From an uncultured Slackia sp. (GTDB lineage Bacteria; Actinomycetota; Coriobacteriia; Coriobacteriales; Eggerthellaceae): 6,855 nucleotides of DNA. The translations under genes and the position numbers were made by a program. Positions 1-5,893 of the stretch are shown here, piece by piece; within the stretch, counting starts at the first letter, position 1, and each line of letters starts with the position of its first letter. The notes below the pieces were generated by a model that was not told the DNA's origin, did not search any database, and saw nothing but the letters and a program-made list of their open reading frames with translations. The DNA is taken from positions 1-6,855 of the forward strand of contig CAKUEV010000096.1 in NCBI GenBank assembly GCA_934646845.1, written 5' to 3'.

Positions 1-149
1 GCCTTCTGGAAGGCGTCGGTGTTCAAATATGATCTTCATTTCAAAACGAAACACCGCCAGCGAGGCGCATAGCGAGCATCGCGAGCGGTAGCCGAGCGTG
101 CCCCCAGAAGGCCCCACAGACCAGACGGGGAGACGCGAACGTAGCGCAG
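1..149. other. Non-coding spacer at the left edge, GC-rich with GCGAGC-type repeats
   Basis: I see no credible gene here. The only open frame of note runs leftward across the terminator and into the end of the neighbouring flavoprotein gene; it has an implausible Arg/Ala/Leu-rich composition and no family resemblance. The stretch holds several imperfect copies of a GCGAGC-like word between about 59 and 100. It also holds a 9-base inverted repeat, GCCTTCTGG at 1-9 and CCAGAAGGC at 104-112. The left arm touches the window edge and could extend beyond it. The T-run of the operon terminator ends at 150, so this is probably post-transcriptional spacer for the operon on its right. Confidence 0.55.
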
Positions 150-183
150 AAAAAAGAACGGACGGCCTTGCGAGCCGTCCGTT
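150..183 (-). terminator. Rho-independent terminator of the flavoprotein operon
   Basis: A perfect 10-base-pair stem is formed by 157-166 (AACGGACGGC) and 174-183 (GCCGTCCGTT), with a 7-base loop. On the minus strand one C follows the stem and then six T residues (the A-run at 150-155). It starts 8 bases after the TAA of the COG2509-type gene (192-194), as expected for the end of the three-gene operon. On the plus strand the hairpin is followed by an interrupted T-rich stretch (from 182), so weak bidirectional action is possible, but I see no plus-strand gene that would need it. Confidence 0.92.
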
Positions 184-191
184 TCGTTTCT

Positions 192-1943
192 TTATTCGTA
201 AGAAGCGATGATCGCTTCCGCCACGCGAAGGCCGTCAACCGCGGCACTCATGATGCCGCCCGCATAACCCGCGCCTTCGCCGCATGGATAGAAACCGCCC
301 GCAAGGGGTTCGCCTTCCGCCGTGCGCGAAGCCGCCGCGACTCCAGCCGCGTCGTCTGCGATTTTCAAGCCGCAATCGGTCGTTTGCGAGAACAACGCCT
401 GGCACGTAGCCTTATCGCGCACGATGCGCACGGGGCTCGAGCTGCGCGTTTCGACGCCCGTAAGCACCGCATTCGGGTCGCTAAAGCCTCGAATCCTCCC
501 ATTGAACAGGGGGATTGCCGCATGGAGCGAGCGCGTTACAAACGGCGGAAGCACCTTGTTCAGGTCGACCCACTCAACGCCGCGCGCATACGTGGGCTCA
601 ACCTCGAGCCTCGATTGGCGTTCGCTCTGGCTGCGGTTGAACTTACCGGCCGAAGCCATGAAATCGCCTACGCGCTGCGCCGGAGCCTTGTAGCTTTCGC
701 CCGCCGCGCGATATGCCGCCGTTTCCATGCGTCGCTGCAACTTCACGCCCGCCAGCACGTCATCGCCGCGCAAGTCGCGGTCCTCGACGTTCACGAGCAG
801 CGCTGCATTCGCGTTGCGGCCGTTGCGCGCGTGACGGCTTGCTCCATTCACCACAACGCCGCCCAGCTCAGATGCCGAGCACATAACCTCGCCTCCAGGG
901 CACATGCAGAACGTGTACACGCTGCGATCGTTGCGCAAATGCACCGCCATTTTGTAGTCGGCCGCGCCAAGCGCCGGATGCCCCGCCGCATTGCCGTACT
1001 GCGCCTTGTCGATGAGCTTCTGAGGATGCTCGATTCGCACGCCCACCGCGAACGGCTTGCGCTCCATGAGCAAGCCCGCGTTGCGTACGCGCTCGAACAC
1101 GTCGCGAGCCGAATGGCCACATGCAAGAACCACGTCGCTTGCCGCCAAGGTAAATTTTTCACGCGCGCCGTCTTCCGTGCGTTGTGAACCTCGCACGGCG
1201 ACGATGCGGCCATTCCCGAATTCCAGACCCTCGAAACGAGCGCCGAAACGCACCTCGCCACCCCATGCGATAATCTGCTCCCGCATGGTTTTCACGACAT
1301 CGACCAGCTTGTCGGTGCCGATATGCGGCTTTCCTTCCCAAAGAATTTCTTCAGGAGCGCCCGCCTGGGCAAAAATATGCAGCACGTCGCGGCAACGCGG
1401 ATTCTTGATGTTCGTGGTGAGCTTTCCATCGGAAAACGTGCCCGCGCCGCCTTCGCCGAACTGCACGTTCGATTCGGGGTCAAGGGCGCCGCCTTCTTTG
1501 AAGGAATCGACGGAAGCCATGCGCGCGTCAACGTCTTCTCCGCGCTCGAGCACGATGGGCGCCGCGCCCGACTTCGCCAGGGCCCACGCCGCGAACAAGC
1601 CCGCCGGGCCCATACCCACCACAACAGGGCGGGCGTCGCCGCCAAGCCACTCGCCAACATGGTAACCTTCGTAGGGAATATGGCGCTTCACCTGGATTTT
1701 TGTCTTTGTGCGCTTCCCTACCAGAGTTTCTTCGATTTCAGAATCGGCAACTTCGAAAATGAACGATGCCGTGAAATGCACATCGTTTTTGCGACGAGCG
1801 TCAACCGAGAGCTTCGAGAACTTCCACGACGTGATATCGGCATACCGAATGCCCAACGCATGGGCAAGCTCCGCCTGAGCCATGCCGGCACAGCTTGGAA
1901 GCGCCGCGTCGAGCGGCAGGTACACATTGCTTGCTTCGAGCAT
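192..1943 (-). CDS. FAD-dependent dehydrogenase of the COG2509 type
   Basis: A 583-residue flavoprotein, probably cytoplasmic, since no signal peptide or membrane segment is visible. Residues 1 to about 100 form an N-terminal domain typical of this family. A dinucleotide-binding fold begins near 106 with the FAD motif GMGPAG at 110-115 and the acidic strand end VLERG at 131-135. Family hallmarks follow: NVQFGEGGAGTFSDGKL at 159-175, CMCPGGEV at 346-353, ETRSSSPVRI at 498-507, and the C-terminal FAD-contact segment PCGEGAGYAGGIMSAAVDG at 553-571. Length is normal for the family. The physiological substrate of these proteins is not firmly known, so I give no symbol. The start at 1943 is supported by an AGGAAGG ribosome binding site 6 bases upstream. 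The gene is last in a three-gene operon, 3 bases after the stop of the COG2081-type flavoprotein gene. A terminator follows. I am sure of the family and unsure of the reaction. Confidence 0.93.
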   Translation of the reverse strand: MLEASNVYLPLDAALPSCAGMAQAELAHALGIRYADITSWKFSKLSVDARRKNDVHFTASFIFEVADSEIEETLVGKRTKTKIQVKRHIPYEGYHVGEWLGGDARPVVVGMGPAGLFAAWALAKSGAAPIVLERGEDVDARMASVDSFKEGGALDPESNVQFGEGGAGTFSDGKLTTNIKNPRCRDVLHIFAQAGAPEEILWEGKPHIGTDKLVDVVKTMREQIIAWGGEVRFGARFEGLEFGNGRIVAVRGSQRTEDGAREKFTLAASDVVLACGHSARDVFERVRNAGLLMERKPFAVGVRIEHPQKLIDKAQYGNAAGHPALGAADYKMAVHLRNDRSVYTFCMCPGGEVMCSASELGGVVVNGASRHARNGRNANAALLVNVEDRDLRGDDVLAGVKLQRRMETAAYRAAGESYKAPAQRVGDFMASAGKFNRSQSERQSRLEVEPTYARGVEWVDLNKVLPPFVTRSLHAAIPLFNGRIRGFSDPNAVLTGVETRSSSPVRIVRDKATCQALFSQTTDCGLKIADDAAGVAAASRTAEGEPLAGGFYPCGEGAGYAGGIMSAAVDGLRVAEAIIASYE

Positions 1944-1946
1944 CGA

Positions 1947-3542
1947 TTACCTTCCTAGATTCAGCTTCGGGCGCCCGTTGGGCCCTTTTCCGCCGTTGTT
2001 GCCGCCATTGGAACGAGTGGCGCCAGCATTGCTTCGCTGGCTTCCCTTGCCGCGCTGGCCGCCGTTCTGGCTTTTGCCGCGCTGATCGCGCGCATCGGCG
2101 CCTCGACCGCTCGCCTGGCCGCGAGACGCCCCATCGCGCCCCTTTTCGCCGCCGCGCGCGCCATCGCCGCGCTTGCCGGCAACACGGGAGCCGCCTTTGC
2201 CGCCCGAGCGCTGATCACGACCGCCTTCATGGCCCGAAAGCGACGAGCGACGAGCACGCTGCGCCAAACCTTCGACCGAGCTCAGCGAAAGCCCTTCGAA
2301 AGAATCCTCGGGGGCATCTTCGACATGAGCCGTCGACGCGCCCGCGAGCAAGCCACTCGTCCAGGCCCAATGCAGGTTGTAGCCACCGCAGCGCCCATCG
2401 ACGTCGAGCGCCTCACCGCACGCAAAAAGCCCCGCATGCCCACGGCACTCAAACGTGTGCGCATCAAAGCATTCCGTCGCGAACCCGCCGCGCGTGACCT
2501 GTGCCTGCTTGGGGTCGGCGATGCCACGCACGGAAAGCCCGAACGATTCGGAAACCATGGCCAGAACCACGGCTTCCTGCTCGGCAATAATGGGCTCATC
2601 GGGATTCAAACCGCCCGCGACCACCACCGCGCGAGCCACGCGAGAAGGCAGAAGGCCGCTCATCACTTCGGCAGCGGTACGACTCGGATGCGCCATAGAC
2701 TGCTCCCAAATGAAATCGACCTTATCTTGCGGTTCCATGTCGGGCAGAAGGTCGAGGAACACCATTTGGCCAGGCCCAACGTAACGAGACATATCGAACA
2801 CGGCAATGCCGGAAATACCCCAATCGCGGAACAGCACTTCGCCGCGCTCTTCAGGGCCCTGATAGCTCGCCTCGAATTCGGGGTCGACCACATCGAGCCA
2901 GGCGTCGCGCAAATCTTCGGGCTCTTCATCGAGATACACGCGCGCGCGAACGCGAATGCCGGAAAGCGCCTTGATGTTCGTCGTATCGGTCTTCAACGCC
3001 GCGAGCACAGGCGTGCATGCATGGAACGCAATATCGCTCGGCAAAAGCGCGCGCGAGGGATTGCCGCCTACGGCGCACACAACCGCGTCAAAGCCTTCAA
3101 CGGCATCGTCGTCAAAAGCAACCGCCCAGCCGCCGCGCGAAAGCGGCGCCACCGCGCGAACCTCGCGATCGCAATGCTCGACGACGCCAGCTTCCTTCAT
3201 GCCCAAGCGCAGCATGTCAAGAACCGTCGCGGCCTTGTTGCTGTAAGGGTAAATGCGGCCTTCGTCTTCTTCGAACGCAAGCACGCCCAAATCTTCGAAG
3301 AAAGCCATGACCGATTCGGGCGGCAGCACGTTCATTGCTTCCTGCACGAATTCGGGGTCGTTGTAATCGGAGCTCATGATGTCGGCGTTGCTCATATTGC
3401 AACGGCCATTGCCCGTCACAAGCAGCTTCTTCCCAACGCGATCGGCTCGTTCAAACACATGGGCTTCAGCCCCTTCTCGAGCCGCCGCAATGGCGCACGC
3501 CATGCCCGACGCACCGCCACCGATGATTGCCACTTTCGGCAT
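1947..3542 (-). CDS. HI0933/BaiN-like flavoprotein (COG2081) with a Gly/Arg-rich C-terminal tail
   Basis: A 531-residue FAD protein. The N-terminus carries the Rossmann motif GGGASG at 8-13, FERADRVGKKLL around 30-41 and the family signature TGNGRCNMSN at 43-52. The C-terminal FAD-binding segment GLFACGEALDVDGRCGGYNL spans 371-390 and is followed by HWAWTSG. These are hallmarks of the HI0933-like family, which includes YhiN and the protein named BaiN. A BaiN role in bile-acid dehydroxylation has been proposed, but nothing here specifies a substrate. The catalytic core ends near residue 405, close to the usual family length of about 400-420. After it comes an approximately 105-residue tail (about 427-531) made mostly of Gly, Arg, Ser, Lys, Asn, Gln and Ala, strongly basic and probably disordered. 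The tail is in frame with the core and ends at the normal junction with the next gene, so it does not look like a frameshift. A GAGG ribosome binding site lies 7 bases before the ATG. The gene is second in its operon, 3 bases after the stop of the Cys-rich protein gene. Confidence 0.93.
   Translation of the reverse strand: MPKVAIIGGGASGMACAIAAAREGAEAHVFERADRVGKKLLVTGNGRCNMSNADIMSSDYNDPEFVQEAMNVLPPESVMAFFEDLGVLAFEEDEGRIYPYSNKAATVLDMLRLGMKEAGVVEHCDREVRAVAPLSRGGWAVAFDDDAVEGFDAVVCAVGGNPSRALLPSDIAFHACTPVLAALKTDTTNIKALSGIRVRARVYLDEEPEDLRDAWLDVVDPEFEASYQGPEERGEVLFRDWGISGIAVFDMSRYVGPGQMVFLDLLPDMEPQDKVDFIWEQSMAHPSRTAAEVMSGLLPSRVARAVVVAGGLNPDEPIIAEQEAVVLAMVSESFGLSVRGIADPKQAQVTRGGFATECFDAHTFECRGHAGLFACGEALDVDGRCGGYNLHWAWTSGLLAGASTAHVEDAPEDSFEGLSLSSVEGLAQRARRSSLSGHEGGRDQRSGGKGGSRVAGKRGDGARGGEKGRDGASRGQASGRGADARDQRGKSQNGGQRGKGSQRSNAGATRSNGGNNGGKGPNGRPKLNLGR
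1950..1956 (-). promoter_or_regulatory. Shine-Dalgarno site inside the upstream gene's 3' end
   Basis: AGGAAGG on the minus strand lies 6 bases before the ATG at 1943 and within the last codons of the preceding flavoprotein gene, whose TAA is at 1947-1949. This arrangement fixes the start of the downstream gene and suggests translational coupling between the two flavoproteins. Confidence 0.8.
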
Positions 3543-3545
3543 ACA

Positions 3546-3851
3546 CTAACCTCGCTTCACAGCATAAGGGCGCGCATCGACGATCTCGCGCGCTTTGATT
3601 GATTCGGGGGAGCCAACCTTCGGGCCGTGCGCAATGAAGAACTTGCACGACAGGCAGTACTCCTTCGCCACGACTTCGCGGTCGACGTCGGGGTTTTCGA
3701 GCATGTCGAGCCCCCATGCGGTTTCATGGGTGGGTCGATCGCACACCGCGAACTTGCAGTCGCCCGGGCAACGCTCGCCTGGGATATTATGTGGGCAGCG
3801 GCTTGCCATTTCCTCGTCGCAACCGCGCGTTTCCCAACAATGCAACGCCAT
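3546..3851 (-). CDS. Small eight-cysteine CW-motif protein, putative metal or Fe-S binder
   Basis: A 101-residue protein whose function I do not recognise. It has eight cysteines: C5, C11, C19, C28, C32, C37, C66 and C69. The opening CWETRGCDEE, followed by RCPHN, resembles the CWE-x-x-GC pattern of small bacterial two-CW type proteins. C28-x3-C32-x4-C37 and the CLSC pair at 66-69 look like metal or Fe-S ligands, but no ligand is proven. It lacks a signal peptide and membrane segments. I chose the ATG at 3851 because AGAAGGGGG lies 5 bases upstream. The open frame extends upstream to an ATG at 3995, but that extension would cross the terminator hairpin at 3955-3982 and has no ribosome site. 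A further ATG at 3872 also lacks one. The gene leads an operon with two FAD proteins, spaced 3 bases from the next, so a small electron-transfer or redox-sensing role is a reasonable guess only. Confidence 0.82.
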   Translation of the reverse strand: MALHCWETRGCDEEMASRCPHNIPGERCPGDCKFAVCDRPTHETAWGLDMLENPDVDREVVAKEYCLSCKFFIAHGPKVGSPESIKAREIVDARPYAVKRG

Positions 3852-3856
3852 TTCGG

Positions 3857-3865
3857 CCCCCTTCT
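3857..3865 (-). promoter_or_regulatory. Shine-Dalgarno site that decides the start of the Cys-rich protein
   Basis: AGAAGGGGG on the minus strand sits 5 bases before the ATG at 3851. The alternative ATGs at 3872 and 3995 have nothing comparable, so this site favours the 101-residue form. Confidence 0.75.
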
Positions 3866-3870
3866 TTACC

Positions 3871-3907
3871 ATAAGCGGCCCATGCCGCCGAATCTTCTGC
3901 CGCTTAT
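3871..3907 (-). promoter_or_regulatory. 9-base inverted repeat in the leader of the flavoprotein operon
   Basis: ATAAGCGGC at 3871-3879 and GCCGCTTAT at 3899-3907 are perfect reverse complements separated by 19 bases. The repeat lies between the upstream terminator and the ribosome binding site of the Cys-rich protein gene, just where a transcriptional operator or an RNA leader hairpin would sit. I see no convincing -35/-10 pair around it, so its role is undecided; with one copy, chance cannot be excluded. Confidence 0.4.
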
Positions 3908-3946
3908 TTTCCCAGATAGCGCAAAGCGATACACCCGCGCGCCACT

Positions 3947-3982
3947 CAAAACAACGGAAGGCCACCATACGGTGGCCCTCCG
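3947..3982 (-). terminator. Terminator between the NifU-like gene and the flavoprotein operon
   Basis: A stem of 4 plus 7 base pairs with one A/C mismatch: 3955-3958 (CGGA) pairs with 3979-3982 (TCCG), and 3960-3966 (GGCCACC) pairs with 3971-3977 (GGTGGCC). The loop is 4 bases (3967-3970). On the minus strand the stem runs into TTGTTTTG. The plus-strand side has an A-rich flank, so it should act on leftward transcription only. It isolates the downstream operon from read-through and argues against the upstream start for the Cys-rich protein. Confidence 0.8.
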
Positions 3983-4142
3983 AAGGAAAAACCATGCTTC
4001 ACACCAAAAGTCAGCGAGCATAGGTTCTAGGCGAATGCGATTCGAAAGAAAGCGCAGCGGCGCAAATTCGATACGCGAGCCGCAGCTTGAACCTGAAGCG
4101 CGTCGCTAGAACCCAGCGCAGCGTCGATGCGCGTGCCCGCTG
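3983..4142 (-). other. Structured 3' spacer after the NifU-like gene
   Basis: This stretch of 160 bases separates the NifU-like stop codon from its apparent terminator and contains no gene I can support. It has several inverted repeats: GGTTCTAG at 4023-4030 with CTAGAACC at 4106-4113, an overlapping AGGTTC (4022-4027) with GAACCT (4089-4094), and the small hairpin CGAAT-GCG-ATTCG at 4032-4044. If the terminator at 3947-3982 is the end of the transcript, this becomes a long structured 3' untranslated region. It does not fold as a tRNA by eye. Confidence 0.4.
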
Positions 4143-4373
4143 TTAGGCAGACACGACCTTGGTGATGCCCGGAATGTGCTCTTTCAGAATGCGCTCAACG
4201 CCATTGGCGAGCGTCATCTGGCTCATGGGACAACCGTTGCACGCGCCGTGCAGCTGAACGGTAACAACGCCGTCTTCATCAACGTCGACCAGCTGAACGT
4301 CGCCGCCGTCGGCCTGAAGCGCCGGGCGAATAAGGTCGAGCACGCGGCTGACTTGGTCTTTATCGATAGCCAT
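4143..4373 (-). CDS. NifU C-terminal-domain protein, Fe-S cluster scaffold or carrier
   Basis: A 76-residue stand-alone NifU-like (Nfu-type) domain, the usual size for a minimal member. Residues 5-19 carry the helix VLDLIRPALQ, then ADGGDVQLVDVDEDG, a conserved acidic/Gly segment. The cluster-binding motif is C45-x2-C48 in GACNGCPMSQMTLANGVE, followed by a C-terminal helix ending in PGITKVV. In known relatives two subunits share a [4Fe-4S] cluster through these cysteines and pass it to target enzymes in the cytoplasm. The start at 4373 has GAGGAG 6 bases upstream. The gene lies 115 bases after dfx with its own candidate -10 element, so it may be transcribed alone or together with dfx. No NifS- or SufB-type partner is in the window. 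Confidence 0.95.
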   Translation of the reverse strand: MAIDKDQVSRVLDLIRPALQADGGDVQLVDVDEDGVVTVQLHGACNGCPMSQMTLANGVERILKEHIPGITKVVSA

Positions 4374-4379
4374 AGTAAG

Positions 4380-4385
4380 CTCCTC
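4380..4385 (-). promoter_or_regulatory. Shine-Dalgarno site of the NifU-like gene
   Basis: GAGGAG on the minus strand, 6 bases before the ATG at 4373. Strong match and spacing, which settles the start. Confidence 0.8.
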
Positions 4386-4409
4386 ACATCGAATGTTCTT
4401 GTCTGCGCC

Positions 4410-4440
4410 ATTGTATCGTAAGACATCGAGGGCCTTGCGA
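4410..4440 (-). promoter_or_regulatory. Candidate promoter for the NifU-like gene
   Basis: A TACAAT hexamer (minus strand, 4410-4415) is a good -10 match about 36 bases before the ATG. The best -35 candidate is TCGCAA at 4435-4440 with a long 19-base spacer, matching TTGACA at only three positions. The -10 is plausible and the -35 weak. The gap after dfx shows no terminator with a T-run, so read-through from dfx remains possible. Confidence 0.35.
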
Positions 4441-4488
4441 CGAAACGCCTTTTTGCCAGCTTTTCTTCTGGCCGAGCTGAGTGGTGCG

Positions 4489-4869
4489 CTACAGCTCCTT
4501 CACCCAAAGGCCATGCAGGTTGCAATGCTCGTACACTTTGACGGGCGCATCACCTTCGGCAATCGCAAATGTCGCAACAGACTTGTCGGAAGGCGTCAAA
4601 GGCGCAACCTGATACCCCTTTTCGGTAACAAGCACGATAAGCTGAATGTAGTGGGCATCCATCATCGGGTGCTCAACCTCGCCCACCTGCACATGCACAC
4701 TCGAGCCTTCGACCGTCACGGCCGGCACGTGCTTCTCAAACGCGCCATCAACAGCGCCAGCAACCAGCTCTTCCATTGGTTCGCCGCAGCACACCAGAGG
4801 CACACCGGAATCGACAACCTTAATCGCGATGTTTCCGCAATGCGCGCACTTGTAAAGTTTGACGTCCAT
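4489..4869 (-). CDS. dfx: Desulfoferrodoxin, class I superoxide reductase
   Basis: A 126-residue cytoplasmic non-haem iron protein that reduces superoxide to hydrogen peroxide without producing oxygen, a typical defence of anaerobes. Both iron centres are complete. The desulforedoxin-like centre I has C8-x2-C11 and the C27-C28 pair in KCAHCGNIA and LVCCGEPM. The catalytic centre II has H47 (in EKHVPAV), H67 (EHPM), H73 (AHYI), C116 and H119 (EHCNLHG), the His4-Cys1 set, with K46 next to H47 as in known enzymes. Length matches class I proteins. The start at 4869 gives the usual N-terminus and has AAGGGGG 4 bases upstream; an in-frame ATG at 4935 would add 22 residues unlike the family. Electrons normally come from a rubredoxin-type donor, which is not in this window. 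It lies upstream of the NifU-like Fe-S protein, consistent with an oxidative-stress and cluster-repair theme. Confidence 0.97.
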   Translation of the reverse strand: MDVKLYKCAHCGNIAIKVVDSGVPLVCCGEPMEELVAGAVDGAFEKHVPAVTVEGSSVHVQVGEVEHPMMDAHYIQLIVLVTEKGYQVAPLTPSDKSVATFAIAEGDAPVKVYEHCNLHGLWVKEL

Positions 4870-4871
4870 GA

Positions 4872-4881
4872 CTCCCCCTTT
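4872..4881 (-). promoter_or_regulatory. Shine-Dalgarno site of dfx
   Basis: AAAGGGGGAG on the minus strand ends 2 bases before the ATG at 4869, with the AAGGGGG core 4 bases away. It supports the 126-residue form over the longer open frame from 4935. Confidence 0.7.
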
Positions 4882-4933
4882 TTCCGAAATGGATTCTGAG
4901 TCGCACCGCCTAAAAGGCAGCCCGGATACCTCC

Positions 4934-4964
4934 ATTATGCACCTTTGGGGGACGTTTGCGTCGA
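4934..4964 (-). promoter_or_regulatory. Candidate dfx promoter
   Basis: CATAAT at 4934-4939 on the minus strand matches the -10 consensus at five of six positions. It lies in the 168-base gap between lgt and dfx, about 65 bases before the dfx ATG. TCGACG at 4959-4964 matches TTGACA at four positions, but the spacer is 19 bases. I found no terminator after lgt, so this promoter may be additional to read-through. I see no operator palindrome over it. Confidence 0.4.
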
Positions 4965-5037
4965 ACCGTTGCCGACCTGGTTCTACACCGCGATTTCGAC
5001 GTCGCGTCGTTGGGAATGCGCTCGGGGCAACAAGGCC

Positions 5038-5880
5038 TTACGATTGGCTGCCCTCAGATTCGGGAAGACCCATTTGCGGCTTCTTCGTTTTCCACGCATA
5101 CACGAGGAATACAACGCCCGCGACCATAAGCGGAATGGAAAGCGCCTGGCCCATGGTGAACCAATCGGTTCCCAAAAGGTATCCGATTTGGGCATCGGGC
5201 TGGCGAATGAACTCGATCATGAAACGGAACAGGCCGTAGAGCAGCAAAAACGTGCCGAAGAACGTACCGCGGGGACGAGCCGGCGTTTTGCGAGAAAGCG
5301 CGAACAGGACGATAAACAGCACTACGCCCTCAAGCAGCGCCTCATACAGTTGCGAAGGATGACGCGGCATCATGCCCGCCGCGCCGCCGAAAACCACGCC
5401 CCAGGGCAAATCGGTGGGCGCGCCCCACAGCTCGCCATTGATGAAGTTTGCGCAGCGACCGAAGAAAAGGCCGATTGGCACGCCGACAACGCCCATGTCG
5501 GCAAGCGTGAGAAACGGAATCTTCGTTATTTTAGCGGCGATGATGCCGCCGATAATTACGCCCACGAGTCCTCCGTGGAAGCTCATGCCGCCCTCGTTGA
5601 ACGCGAGAATTTTCTCGGGGTGCTGCAGATAATACCCATCGCCATACACCAGCACATAGCCCAAACGGCCGCCCAGAATCACGCCGAAAATCACGCAGAA
5701 GACCACCGTGAAAAACGCGTCGTCGTTGATGCGAATCTTCCATCGCTGGGAAAGCTTCGCAATAACAAGGAAGGCGCAAATGAAGCCGGCGACGTAGGCT
5801 AGTCCATACCAACGAATTTGCAGCGGCCCCAAAGAAAGCGCCACGGGATCGATTGCTTGATATATATCGTTGAGCGTCAT
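5038..5880 (-). CDS. lgt: Prolipoprotein diacylglyceryl transferase
   Basis: A 280-residue integral membrane enzyme that moves a diacylglyceryl group from phosphatidylglycerol to the lipobox cysteine of prolipoproteins, the first step of lipoprotein maturation. The Lgt signature GRCANFINGELWG spans 141-153; it fits the family pattern, which allows Gly or Ala at the fourth position. Other key elements are RWYGLAYV (23-30, with the conserved Tyr25), GGRLGYVL (70-77), FHGG with His102, Arg142, Asn145, Glu150, HPSQLYEALLEG (174-185) and YGLFRFMIEFIRQPD (215-229). About seven hydrophobic segments are visible. Length is normal and the C-terminus ends in a short charged tail. The start at 5880 has AGAAGGGGAG just upstream. 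The gene follows the LCP-family gene after a 63-base gap that contains a strong terminator, leaving little room for a separate promoter. No terminator is evident after its TAA. Confidence 0.97.
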   Translation of the reverse strand: MTLNDIYQAIDPVALSLGPLQIRWYGLAYVAGFICAFLVIAKLSQRWKIRINDDAFFTVVFCVIFGVILGGRLGYVLVYGDGYYLQHPEKILAFNEGGMSFHGGLVGVIIGGIIAAKITKIPFLTLADMGVVGVPIGLFFGRCANFINGELWGAPTDLPWGVVFGGAAGMMPRHPSQLYEALLEGVVLFIVLFALSRKTPARPRGTFFGTFLLLYGLFRFMIEFIRQPDAQIGYLLGTDWFTMGQALSIPLMVAGVVFLVYAWKTKKPQMGLPESEGSQS

Positions 5881-5883
5881 AGG

Positions 5884-5893
5884 CTCCCCTTCT
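5884..5893 (-). promoter_or_regulatory. Shine-Dalgarno site of lgt, abutting a terminator
   Basis: AGAAGGGGAG on the minus strand lies 3 bases before the lgt ATG. Its first base directly joins the T-run of the terminator at 5894-5923, so the lgt leader after the hairpin is only 19 bases long. Confidence 0.7.

Noticed and set aside
41..247. Minus-strand open frame of 68 codons at the left edge
   Set aside because: It overlaps the terminator and the end of the flavoprotein gene in another frame, lacks a clear ribosome site and resembles no family.
168..1187. Plus-strand open frame of 339 codons opposite the COG2509-type gene
   Set aside because: It is an antisense shadow of a clear flavoprotein gene in GC-rich DNA. 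The product is Arg/Ala/His-rich with no recognisable motif, and it starts inside the operon terminator.
2229..3602. Plus-strand open frame of 457 codons opposite the COG2081-type gene
   Set aside because: The opposite strand encodes a protein with several exact family signatures. The antisense product is His/Arg/Ala-rich without domains, as expected from codon bias.
3852..3995. 48-residue N-terminal extension of the Cys-rich protein
   Set aside because: It would be translated across the terminator hairpin and lacks a ribosome binding site. The ATG at 3851 has a strong one.
4020..4115. Possible tRNA, from GGTTCAAG- and GGTTCTAG-like words on the minus strand
   Set aside because: No acceptor stem, D-arm or anticodon arm can be arranged around them, and the flanking bases do not form a 5-bp T-stem.
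4457..4474. Hairpin GCCAG/CTGGC after dfx as a terminator
   Set aside because: The stem has only 5 base pairs and neither strand shows a T-run after it.
4870..4935. 22-residue N-terminal extension of desulfoferrodoxin
   Set aside because: The candidate -10 at 4934-4939 overlaps this upstream ATG, the family begins at MDVKLYKC, and the ribosome site precedes the ATG at 4869.
5038..5880. Plus-strand open frames opposite lgt
   Set aside because: These are shadows of a gene with an intact Lgt signature and catalytic residues; they have no start signals or motifs.
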